DNA of 64,000 nt from Bacteroidales bacterium. Its GTDB lineage: Bacteria > Bacteroidota > Bacteroidia > Bacteroidales > JAQXIO01. Both the position numbers and the translations under genes were made by a program. A model generated the notes under the pieces. The model worked only from the letters and a program-made list of their open reading frames with translations, ran no database searches and was not told the DNA's origin. Positions 35,918-43,669 of the stretch are shown one piece after another. The DNA is taken from positions 29,025-93,024 of the forward strand of contig JAQXIO010000034.1 in the NCBI GenBank assembly GCA_029007825.1, in the 5' to 3' direction. The stretch's first letter is position 1; each line of letters starts with the position of its first letter.

Positions 35918-36568
35918 TTAATTATTGTTCAGTCCGATGCTGAACCAGAGAGGAATGATCGCAAATCCTATTGCGATAACAGTCGACAAACCAATTGATA
36001 TCCATTTGAGATGTTTGAATTGTTGCGATTGTGTCTCTTTTTTTGAAGAAATAGTATCGAAAATATTCCATATCCCGTAGCTTAAGTGTAGCCAAACGGC
36101 AATAATCCATACAAGATACATCACCACGTATAGAGGTTGACTGAAAAGTTCGGCGATTAATTCGTAAGGTGTATTCTCAGGAGTCTTTCCCAATATCTGG
36201 AGCAATTTTGTTTTATGCCAGAAATGAGCCAGATGCATTCCGCCGAAACCAAGTACGATCAATCCTAATATAAGCATGTCGTAGAAACTCCCTTTTTCCC
36301 TTTTGGCTTTTTTCGTTTTTGAATAATGTTGTTGAGCCGAAATGAAGAAAGCAGATAAAATATGGAGAATAAAACCGAGTCCTAACAAAGAACTTATGAT
36401 TTGTATGCCAGGATGGGTACTGATATATGAATATACGTTATTATAAGTATGTTCCCCGAACAAGGCTGACAAATTGAAGCATAAGTGAACGATTAGAAAA
36501 CAGATCAGTAAAACTCCGCTTATGCTCATTAAAAGTTCTCGGCCATTCAGATGGCTTCTGTTACTCAT
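35918..36568 (-). CDS. Orphan succinate dehydrogenase/fumarate reductase cytochrome b-like protein
   Basis: A 216-residue protein with five hydrophobic segments, resembling the b558 diheme membrane anchor (SdhC/FrdC) of Bacteroidota. Potential haem ligands recur where the family has them: LIVHLCFNL, FILHILSAFF, MHLAHFWH and VWLHLSYGIW. No flavoprotein or iron-sulfur subunit gene is adjacent. The frame opens at 36793, but the first 75 codons lack family similarity and ATG 36568 (MSNRSHLNGRELLMSISG) is the natural start. It lies between a small membrane protein and a TonB-dependent receptor, suggesting a redox role linked to uptake; this is inference. Confidence 0.8.
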   Translation of the reverse strand: MSNRSHLNGRELLMSISGVLLICFLIVHLCFNLSALFGEHTYNNVYSYISTHPGIQIISSLLGLGFILHILSAFFISAQQHYSKTKKAKREKGSFYDMLILGLIVLGFGGMHLAHFWHKTKLLQILGKTPENTPYELIAELFSQPLYVVMYLVWIIAVWLHLSYGIWNIFDTISSKKETQSQQFKHLKWISIGLSTVIAIGFAIIPLWFSIGLNNN

Positions 36569-36708
36569 GATCGATTGGTAAACTTGTATAACATACACTT
36601 TCCCGGTAAAATAAATAATGCTTCTACCGGAAAAGCTGTAATATGGATAAATCGGTGTGTCGATATTTAAATGGCTATAACATATTGTTAACAATAAGAA
36701 GCCTGTGG

Positions 36709-37062
36709 TTATATTGCCGGAGGGGGCCGTGAGAAAAGAGCGTCTTTGCTTATCTCTTTTAATTTCGGATTTGAAAAAATTTGCGGCCTCCATTCCGAAA
36801 AATATGAATAATGTCTGACTATCGTAGAGGGAGGAGAGTCAGAAACTTCTTTCTTTACATTTTTCTGCTTTTGAGGATGAAACTGAAAATCGGTATAGAT
36901 AGTAGATGCCGATATTTGTACGAATTCTGTTCTTGTAGAAGGCTGGATATCTTCATCCGTTTGTTCGGCCTTTAATTGCGCATTCCAAAACCAACAGGCA
37001 ATGTAGCCGATCAGCAGAACAATATAAGGTATGTGCGTAGAAAAAAGTCCGAAGCCAAACAT
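36709..37062 (-). CDS. Small membrane protein of the cytochrome b/TonB-receptor cluster
   Basis: A 117-residue protein with one N-terminal membrane helix (HIPYIVLLIGYIACWFW, ~8-25) and a polar, proline-containing C-terminal part. No family recognised; the layout (short inside, one helix, periplasmic tail ending FSRPPPAI) is reminiscent of small TonB-like or accessory proteins without a clear TonB C-terminal domain. ATG 37062 is chosen over 37086 because the -7 box at 37084-37091 would place the transcription start near 37077. It is the first gene of the minus-strand cluster. Confidence 0.6.
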   Translation of the reverse strand: MFGFGLFSTHIPYIVLLIGYIACWFWNAQLKAEQTDEDIQPSTRTEFVQISASTIYTDFQFHPQKQKNVKKEVSDSPPSTIVRHYSYFSEWRPQIFSNPKLKEISKDALFSRPPPAI

Positions 37063-37083
37063 CCTGTGTTTATTTATATGCTG

Positions 37084-37091
37084 CAAACTTA
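37084..37091 (-). promoter_or_regulatory. Candidate promoter of the cytochrome b/TonB-receptor cluster
   Basis: TAAGTTTG on the minus strand matches TAnnTTTG; it lies 22 bp before ATG 37062. Confidence 0.5.
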
Positions 37092-37267
37092 CAGAAAATC
37101 TTTGTAATAAATACGAAAAGAGGATGGAATGTTGCCAAAAGACTTAGTAGCAAAGTCTTTATAGAGCTAAGCGAAGCCGACCTCAAAATAAGGGAAACGC
37201 AAAGGAATGTGGTTTTATGAAGCAGAAAGAATTTCAAATCGTTGCCCGAAACGAAAATTTTTAACTG

Positions 37268-37506
37268 GAGTTCCATAATACATTGGCGAAAAAACGAGGT
37301 ATAGAGCATATTTAGAAAAGGAAACTGCTGGGATAATACTGTCGTTGAGAGCTTTTTTTAAGTCTCTCAAATGCGAGATGATTTATGAAAATTGGATTTT
37401 ATCGGTCGATCAAATCGAACTCAAAGTTTTTCAATGGATTGAAATCTGGTACAATAAAATCAGACGGCATAAAGTGCTGGGTAAAATGACCATTGATAAG
37501 TTCTGA
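37268..37506 (+). pseudogene. Broken 3' end of an IS3-family transposase
   Basis: Translated in three pieces this reads EFHNTLAKKRGIE, then SIFRKGNCWDNTVVESFF, then KSLKCEMIYENW through IEIWYNKIRRHKVLGKMTIDKF and a stop. This is the C-terminal part of the IS3 DDE transposase, including the final catalytic glutamate in DNxxxESFF and the WYNxxRRH motif. At least two frameshifts break it: one near 37305 and one at the 7-T run 37353-37359, where six Ts would restore the frame. No terminal inverted repeats were seen. The rest of the 37087-37638 gap holds an 8-bp hairpin (37138-37160) and nothing else recognisable. Confidence 0.85.
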
Positions 37507-37572
37507 AAACTAAACAAAAAAGTGCTTAACTTTTTGTACAGCTAAAGTTTGGAAGTCCATTTTCCTATTTTG

Positions 37573-37580
37573 TATCTTTG
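37573..37580 (+). promoter_or_regulatory. Candidate GH92 promoter, -7 box TATCTTTG
   Basis: Plus-strand TAnnTTTG match 58 bp before the GH92 ATG and 66 bp after the transposase remnant. Confidence 0.6.
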
Positions 37581-37638
37581 AAAATAGCTTTAAACTACAT
37601 TTATTGTATAAAATATAATAGCCTTTAATATTTATAAA

Positions 37639-39954
37639 ATGAAAAACATTAAAAAACTGATTGTTTTAACGTTTACAGTTCTACAAATAAGTTGTTCTAC
37701 GGTTTCCGAATCGTCTCCCAATGCAGATTATATCCAGTGGGTAAATCCTTTTATTGGTACGGGCGGTTGGGTAGAAGCTGTTCCGGGCGCGGTGACAACT
37801 TATGATGAAATACGAAAAAAACCTGAGCATGAGGCTTTTGGTGGATTAGTATTCCCTGGTGCTACGGTTCCGTTCGGGATGATACAGTTAAGCCCTGATT
37901 GCCGTATGGACGGTGGTTACGGATGGTCGGCAGGGTATCATTATTCGGATTATACGATGTTGGGTTTTTCGCACAATCATACCAGTGGTAACGGGTGCGC
38001 TTTTGGACATTATTTGTTTATGCCGTGCACGGGAGATATAAAATTTGAGCCGGGAAGGTACAACAACCCCAATCGTGAAGGCTATCGTTCTAATTTTTCT
38101 CACGTAAGAGAGAAAGCGTCTCCGGGCTATTATTCCGTTTATTTGGACGACTATGACGTATTGGCGGAGCTTACGGCAACTTGTCGCGTAGGTATGCACC
38201 GATATACTTTTCCTGCAAACAGAGAACGGCATATATTGATTGATCTTTATCACTCTATTCGATCCGATGCAGGGTTGGAAGAGACGTTTTTTACAACGGA
38301 ATCGCCGACCAGCATCAGTGGCTACCGAAAGACGAAGGAAGGCCAAAAAACCTATATGTATGCAGAGTTTTCTCAACCTATTGTGAAAACGGTATTGTAC
38401 GAGTCGGGAAAAGTTTCGGAAGGATTGGAGATCAAGGGGGTAAAGTCCAAAGCGGCTTTAAAGTTTGATAAGAATATGAATGAACCTTTAATTGTTAAGG
38501 TAGCGGTATCATTTACATCATTGGAAAATGCAAAGAACAACTTAAAAAGTGAAGTTCCGGGATGGGATTTTGATGAAGTGTGCTTATCGGCGGAAAAGCA
38601 ATGGAATCAAGAGTTGGAGAAAATCGAAATACAGGGCGGTAGCATAGATGAACGTACTATGTTCTATTCTGCTTTATACCACACTAATTTGACCCCGTTT
38701 ACTTTTCAGGATAGTAACGGCGCTTTTTTAGGCCCCGATAACACGGTTTTTCCCAAACAGGACTTTAAGAATTATACCTTTTTTACTTTGTGGGATACAT
38801 ACCGTGCACTACATCCTCTTTATACTATTATTCAGCCAAGTAGGGTAAACGATATGATTAACTCTATGTTGTTTCAAGCAGAGAATAGTAAAAATCATCT
38901 ACTTCCTCTATGGTCTCTTGCCGGAGAGAATGGTTACAACATGTCGGGATATTCGGCTATGCCTACGATTGCAGAAGCGGTGGTGAAGGGTTTTGATGGG
39001 TTTGATCGACAAACAGCCTTGCGTTTTATGGTAGAAAATGCCCTGAACGGGAATTTTTCGGGGCACGATTCGTATGAGGAAAAAGGATATGTCCCGGCAG
39101 ATAAAGCCAATATGTCTATTCCGAAAACACTTGAATATGCCTATTGTGACTGGGCTATTGCAACGATGGCTAAAGAGTTGGGAAACAATGAGCTATACGA
39201 ACGATTTTTTAAATATTCATCCAATTATAAAAATGTGTACAATCCCGAAACAGGTTTTATGCAACCGCGTTTTGAGAATGGAGAGTTTAAATATCCTTTC
39301 GATCCCCGTGCTGTGGGACATCAGTTTGAATACGATGACTTTATGGAGTCCAACTCATGGCAATATACGTGGCACGTGATGCATGATGTTCCCGGTTTGA
39401 TTGCGCTGATGGGAGGAAATGAAGCCTTTATCAATAAATTGGATACGCTTTTTGAGCAACCCTCTTATTTAACGGGTGTGTATGCAGCCGATGTAAGTGG
39501 AATGGTGGGACAATTGGCGCAAGGTAATCAACCATCGCACCATATTCCTTATCTCTATTCGTATGCCGGAAAGCCGTGGAAAACGCAGGAAAGGGTTCGT
39601 GAAGTGATGAGACGTACTTATGCCAACAATCCTGACGGATTGCCGGGTAATGATGATGGGGGGCAGACCTCTTCGTGGTTAGTGTTTTCTATGATTGGTT
39701 TTTATCCCGTTGATCCCGTTTCGGGGCTGTACGTTATAGGTTCTCCATGTTTTGAAGAGGTGAAGATTAAGGTAGCAGATGGTAAGATTTTTACTGTAAA
39801 GGCTAAAAATGCAGGCGAAAAAAACATTTATATTCAGTCAGCTACGTTGAACGGTAAACCGTGGAATAAACCATGGATCAGCCATAAGGATATTGTCGCA
39901 GGTTCAACCATTGAGTTTGAAATGGGGCCTATCCCGAATAAAGAGTGGGGGTGA
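37639..39954 (+). CDS. GH92 alpha-mannosidase lipoprotein
   Basis: A 771-residue exported glycoside hydrolase with a lipoprotein signal (LQISC, Cys at residue 20). GH92 landmarks are YIQWVNPFIGTGG, FGGLVFPGATVPFGMIQLSPDC, GFSHNHTSGNGC, FTLWDTYRALHPLYTI, WQYTWHVMHDVPGLI and GNDDGGQTSSWLVFSMIGFYPVDP. The last supplies the acidic catalytic residues of these calcium-dependent exo-alpha-mannosidases. It should trim alpha-mannose from N-glycans or yeast mannan at the cell surface. It stands alone, without SusC/SusD, between an IS remnant and a decayed region, which hints at acquisition or at loss of a former locus. Confidence 0.95.
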   Translation: MKNIKKLIVLTFTVLQISCSTVSESSPNADYIQWVNPFIGTGGWVEAVPGAVTTYDEIRKKPEHEAFGGLVFPGATVPFGMIQLSPDCRMDGGYGWSAGYHYSDYTMLGFSHNHTSGNGCAFGHYLFMPCTGDIKFEPGRYNNPNREGYRSNFSHVREKASPGYYSVYLDDYDVLAELTATCRVGMHRYTFPANRERHILIDLYHSIRSDAGLEETFFTTESPTSISGYRKTKEGQKTYMYAEFSQPIVKTVLYESGKVSEGLEIKGVKSKAALKFDKNMNEPLIVKVAVSFTSLENAKNNLKSEVPGWDFDEVCLSAEKQWNQELEKIEIQGGSIDERTMFYSALYHTNLTPFTFQDSNGAFLGPDNTVFPKQDFKNYTFFTLWDTYRALHPLYTIIQPSRVNDMINSMLFQAENSKNHLLPLWSLAGENGYNMSGYSAMPTIAEAVVKGFDGFDRQTALRFMVENALNGNFSGHDSYEEKGYVPADKANMSIPKTLEYAYCDWAIATMAKELGNNELYERFFKYSSNYKNVYNPETGFMQPRFENGEFKYPFDPRAVGHQFEYDDFMESNSWQYTWHVMHDVPGLIALMGGNEAFINKLDTLFEQPSYLTGVYAADVSGMVGQLAQGNQPSHHIPYLYSYAGKPWKTQERVREVMRRTYANNPDGLPGNDDGGQTSSWLVFSMIGFYPVDPVSGLYVIGSPCFEEVKIKVADGKIFTVKAKNAGEKNIYIQSATLNGKPWNKPWISHKDIVAGSTIEFEMGPIPNKEWG

Positions 39955-40100
39955 TTTTTAGATAGTTATTGTAGGGGTGATGGCGGAAAATAGTTTTTGC
40001 CACGGAAATAGCTAATTATGAATGTGATGAAGTTTTTTGAGTTTCTGTTTTTTTCCATTTTATTGATTTTAGTAGACTGTTTAACAGCTTAAACTGTAAG

Positions 40101-40860
40101 TATGACAGAAGGAAAAATAAGAAATGAGAACAACATACAGAATAAATATTTGAGTGTTCTCCGAAAGGGAAAATAAAATTTTATTCTGCAATGAACAGGA
40201 AACCTTTCGACCGAAAATAAAAGAATTATTTACCAACTATGATATCAATCATGTCCGCACGTCGCTACACAATAATCCCTTTAATGAGTGAAATATCCAA
40301 TGTTTAAGGCTGAATGAAAATGATTGTATGCCGTTATTTAGGGTAAAGGTGGTTTTCTAATATATAACCAAATCGTAATAAAACCTTATAGGGATAGATT
40401 TAAAACCTTTTCTGAGGGATACCATTTGTGCAGCTTTTTGCGTGCGGAGTTGTTTGGATGAGTAAAGAGTATAATGCTTACGGAAATGTAGTGGAGATAA
40501 GGCAACTACCGAATATCTGCATTTTGAGGTAAGAATAATGGGAGAATATCAAAGTTCTAATAGTTTTTTGATTTTGTGAAGGGGAACTTCGTTCTGATGC
40601 TTTTGGGTTGCTGGAACAATCGAAAGGATATGAGTTAGAAACAACAATTGAGCTAAAAGGGAAAAGAAAAGAGATGGAGTTTGTATCTCAAGAAACTATG
40701 GCTTCAACCTATGCCTAAAATATTACGAAAAGTAACAATAGTTTTAAAATTGTGTATTTTGTAAAAAGGAAACCCTTTATGTCATTTCGCGCAAATATAA
40801 TATATCAGTAGATAAATTGTGTTTCCCCAATAACTTTTCTCGGTTGGCGGCATTTTTTAT
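40101..40860 (+). pseudogene. Decayed coding region with a LysM-like end
   Basis: The gap 39955-41179 has no intact gene but contains fragments of plus-strand coding sequence. The clearest is in one frame from 40578 (ELRSDAFGLLEQSKGYELE...) through TAA at 40716-40718, continuing in the same frame (NITKSNNSFKIVYFVK) to about 40766. It then shifts by one frame into KETLYVISRKYNISVDKL, which matches a LysM peptidoglycan-binding motif. Earlier fragments (ETFRPKIKELFTNYDINHV near 40200-40260) may belong to the same gene; their family was not recognised. An internal stop plus a frameshift indicate an old pseudogene. Confidence 0.6.
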
Positions 40861-40890
40861 AGGAATGCAGTTGTTGGTAAAATAAGGACT

Positions 40891-40912
40891 TTACGAAAAA
40901 ATTCTTTCGTAA
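40891..40912. repeat. Small inverted repeat in the decayed region
   Basis: TTACGAAA and TTTCGTAA arms separated by 6 nt. It may be a leftover terminator of the decayed gene; the surrounding sequence to 41146 shows nothing else. Confidence 0.4.
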
Positions 40913-41146
40913 GAAATGATTTATGACAATAATGTTGAAACCCGTTAAAACGAATCGGATTAGATGATAAAATTGTTAAATTAAGAATAAATCGAAAGAT
41001 TGCATTAAACCATCGATTACTCCCTTTGTCTTAAAATCATAGGTTGTTAAAAATGTTGCTGGGAAGTAACTCGATTAATTTAGATGTTTGTTTAGAACGA
41101 TTAGGTGTATCTTTAGGTTAAAACGGTTTTCTGTTTTATTTAGGCG

Positions 41147-41182
41147 AAGCGGCCGGTTTGTGATAAAATCGGCCGCTTTTTA
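41147..41182 (+). terminator. Intrinsic terminator upstream of the HAD gene end
   Basis: A 9-bp GC-rich stem (41147-41155 with 41170-41178), 14-nt loop and T-run on the plus strand. The T-run overlaps the stop codon of the convergent HAD gene, so it may also limit read-through from that side. Confidence 0.75.
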
Positions 41183-41830
41183 TATGCCGTCGCTCCATTT
41201 TTTTACTTGTTCTATACTTACATCCTTAAAATTAGTAATCGTGTCGAATGTAATCGGACGAAGAACCTCTTCCGGATTTGTGGTGGTAACGCCTATAACC
41301 CGTGCATTTGCTGCATTTGCTGCATTTACCCCGTTTATGGAATCTTCGAAAACAAGACATTGTTTGCTATTGAATCCTAACTCTTTTGCTCCTAAAAGAT
41401 AACAGTCCGGATGTGGCTTGCCGTTTTTTATTCTTTCCGAAGTCACGATTGAGTCGAATAATTCGCGGATAGGAAAAGTATCAAAGACAGTTTTTAATTT
41501 TTCAGCGTCCGAACTGGTTACCAACCCCAGCATATATCCGGCCTTTTTTAATGATTGCAAAAAATCGATACTACCGGGCACTTCCGGTATTTCCATCGTT
41601 GATTCGAATAAAGAACATTCAGCGACAAGCCGTTTTTTTTCTTCTTCATTGTAATTTGAAAAGTATTTCTCAAGAATATTTGGCATTGTAGTGCCTTTTA
41701 TCAGGTTATGAAAATTTTCGATACCAACATTGTAGCGAATACCTGCATCTTTCCAGAAAATGTCGTAAATAGGTTCAGTATCGATAACAACCCCGTCTAA
41801 ATCGAATAAAATTCCTGTTTGTCGCTTCAT
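41180..41830 (-). CDS. HAD-superfamily phosphatase/phosphomutase, beta-phosphoglucomutase-like
   Basis: A 216-residue cytosolic HAD hydrolase of subfamily IA. Motif I is FDLDGVVIDTE (nucleophile Asp and acid/base Asp), motif II is GLVTSSDAEK, motif III lysine is in GKPHPDCYL, and motif IV is CLVFEDSINGVNAANAA. The helical cap and the DGV-IDTEP start resemble beta-phosphoglucomutase and sugar-phosphatase members; the substrate is undetermined. It is a single gene with its own promoter. Confidence 0.9.
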   Translation of the reverse strand: MKRQTGILFDLDGVVIDTEPIYDIFWKDAGIRYNVGIENFHNLIKGTTMPNILEKYFSNYNEEEKKRLVAECSLFESTMEIPEVPGSIDFLQSLKKAGYMLGLVTSSDAEKLKTVFDTFPIRELFDSIVTSERIKNGKPHPDCYLLGAKELGFNSKQCLVFEDSINGVNAANAANARVIGVTTTNPEEVLRPITFDTITNFKDVSIEQVKKWSDGI

Positions 41831-41850
41831 ATCTGTAAAAAATTGAGTCG

Positions 41851-41858
41851 CAAAGATA
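41851..41858 (-). promoter_or_regulatory. Candidate HAD gene promoter, -7 box TATCTTTG
   Basis: Minus-strand TAnnTTTG match 21 bp upstream of the ATG at 41830. Confidence 0.6.
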
Positions 41859-41923
41859 CGAATTAGGATAATATATTATCTTAAAACGAAATGATTCTGT
41901 AATGATAATATACTCTTTTTCTT

Positions 41924-41931
41924 TATATTTG
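41924..41931 (+). promoter_or_regulatory. Candidate promoter of the 3-keto-glycoside operon, -7 box TATATTTG
   Basis: Plus-strand TAnnTTTG match 24 bp before the ATG at 41955. No other promoter-like box was noticed within the following run of tightly packed genes. Confidence 0.5.
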
Positions 41932-41954
41932 TCTGTGTTAAAAATCCGGATACC

Positions 41955-42821
41955 ATGAAATCTTTATTCTCCTTTCGGAGTTTAATTTTCGTTTTTATGT
42001 TTATGATGACATCGTCTCTTTGGGGAAAATCGTTATCCGGGAAGATTGGTGTTTGTTGTGGCAATGATTCATGGGAACTTGTCGGAAAGTACGGATATGA
42101 TTATATCGAAACCAGTGTGGTTTCCTTTTTGATCCCTACGGAAAATGATTCGGCTTTTTCGGAACGGTATAAGGAAGCTTCTTCATTGGATATTCCGGTC
42201 TATTCGTGCAACAGTTTTTTCCCGGCAACAATGAGGTTGGTAGGGAAAGATGTAAATACGGAAGAAATTCGGCAATATGTAGAGACGGCTATGAAACGTG
42301 CTGAAAAAATGCACATAGAGGTAATCGTTTTGGGTAGCGGAAAAGCCAGAAGCATTCCGGATGATTTTGCGGAGGGAGAAGCCCGTAGCCAGTTTGTTTC
42401 GATTTGCAGAATGATTGGAGATATAGCTCAAAAGAGCGCAATAACAGTGGTAATTGAGCCGCTCCGATATAGTGAAACGAATTTTATTAATTCGGTAGAA
42501 GAAGGATTAAGGATGGTAAAAGAGATAAATCATCCCAACATAAGATTGCTGGCAGATATTTATCATATGGTAAGTATCGGGGAGTCTCCGGAGTCGATAG
42601 TAAAAGCAGGAAAATATTTGAAGCATTGCCACATCGCTGAAAAAGAAAAAAGAACGCCTCCGGGCGTGGAAAAAGATGATTTTACACCTTATTTAAAAGC
42701 TTTGAAACAAATTGGATATAAGGGTAAGATCTCTTTGGAATGTGTGTGGGAAGACAAAGAACAGCAGTTGCCTGTTGCATTGAAAGAGTTGAAAAAACAA
42801 ATTTTAGAAGTAGGTCTGTGA
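41955..42821 (+). CDS. Exported sugar isomerase/epimerase-like TIM-barrel protein
   Basis: A 288-residue protein of the xylose-isomerase-like (AP endonuclease 2) TIM-barrel family, with a signal peptide (residues 1-24, ending SLWGKS). Metal-site residues recur as expected: VVIEPLRYSE, RLLADIYHM, KHCHIAEK and ISLECVWED. In the B. thetaiotaomicron BT2156-BT2159 type pathway an exported member of this fold acts on 3-keto-glycosides; the same role is inferred here from its Gfo/Idh and DUF1080 neighbours. Its stop overlaps the ApbE start (TGATG). Confidence 0.85.
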   Translation: MKSLFSFRSLIFVFMFMMTSSLWGKSLSGKIGVCCGNDSWELVGKYGYDYIETSVVSFLIPTENDSAFSERYKEASSLDIPVYSCNSFFPATMRLVGKDVNTEEIRQYVETAMKRAEKMHIEVIVLGSGKARSIPDDFAEGEARSQFVSICRMIGDIAQKSAITVVIEPLRYSETNFINSVEEGLRMVKEINHPNIRLLADIYHMVSIGESPESIVKAGKYLKHCHIAEKEKRTPPGVEKDDFTPYLKALKQIGYKGKISLECVWEDKEQQLPVALKELKKQILEVGL

Positions 42822-43669
42822 TGAAACCTGTACATGCCGTATTTGATGTTATGTTTACACGAATGGATGTATTGCTTTTTGAAGAACAGGCAAAAACAGA
42901 ACTTTTGTTGGATGAAATAAAGAAAGAAATATACGTTCTGGAAAAGCTTTTTAATCGGTTTGATCCGGAAAGCGAACTGTCCGGGATAAATAGAGCGGAA
43001 ACACAGCGGTGGGTACCGATATCGGATAGAATGAAAGACATATTGGAGTTAAGTTTATCCATGAGAGAAAAAACATTGGGTTATTTTGATGTAGCCTGTG
43101 ATAATTCTGTCCGGGATTCTTTATCCGTCGATCATCGGAAAGGCATTTTAAAAAAGGAAAATCTATTGATAGATTTGGGAGGAATAGCGAAAGGCTATTC
43201 TTTGGATAGTATTGAAGATATACTGAGGAAACATTCGGTCGGTTCGGCTTTTGTTTCGTTCGGTGAAAGTTCGGTACTGGCATGGGGCACACATCCTTAC
43301 GGAGATTATTGGCCTGTCGGGGCAAAAGATTTTTTTTCGCCGGAACAGGTAATCTGGCCGTGCCGTTTGCGGGGACAGTATTTATCGGGCAGCAGCACTT
43401 TGCAGCGTAGAGATAGAAAGTACAAAGCCCATATTGTAAATCCGTTTAGCAGAACGGCAATATCAGAGCATCGTATATCCTCTGTCGTAACAATAGGCGG
43501 AGCGGAAGGAGAGGCGCTTTCTACGGCATTGATTGCCGCAGATACCGAAATTGAAAGAAAAAGAATCATGGCAAATTTTCCTGAAGCGGAGAGTTGTGTC
43601 TGTATATACCAAGGAGAACAAATGATAGAAAAAGTGATATATGGAAAGCAGGAATCTTTCGAGGCGTGA
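42821..43669 (+). CDS. apbE: ApbE-like FAD:protein FMN transferase
   Basis: A 282-residue protein, short for ApbE (often ~330), without an obvious signal peptide or lipobox. Family motifs are LEKLFNRFDPESELSGINR near the N-terminus, LLIDLGGIAKGYSLDSI, VNPFSRTA and ALSTALIAADTE. Two usual features are altered: the glycine-rich GGDI segment reads FGESSVLAWG, and the metal-binding D of the DALSTAL block is E (GEALSTAL). ApbE enzymes attach FMN to Thr/Ser of target flavoproteins, usually in the periplasm. The frame extends to 42740, but ATG 42821 fits the upstream stop. It overlaps the next gene by 29 bp. Confidence 0.85.
   Translation: MKPVHAVFDVMFTRMDVLLFEEQAKTELLLDEIKKEIYVLEKLFNRFDPESELSGINRAETQRWVPISDRMKDILELSLSMREKTLGYFDVACDNSVRDSLSVDHRKGILKKENLLIDLGGIAKGYSLDSIEDILRKHSVGSAFVSFGESSVLAWGTHPYGDYWPVGAKDFFSPEQVIWPCRLRGQYLSGSSTLQRRDRKYKAHIVNPFSRTAISEHRISSVVTIGGAEGEALSTALIAADTEIERKRIMANFPEAESCVCIYQGEQMIEKVIYGKQESFEA

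Noticed and set aside
37070..37309. 79-codon minus-strand frame in the gap before GH92
   Set aside because: It overlaps the IS3 remnant in antisense and the promoter of the minus-strand cluster; composition looks like chance.
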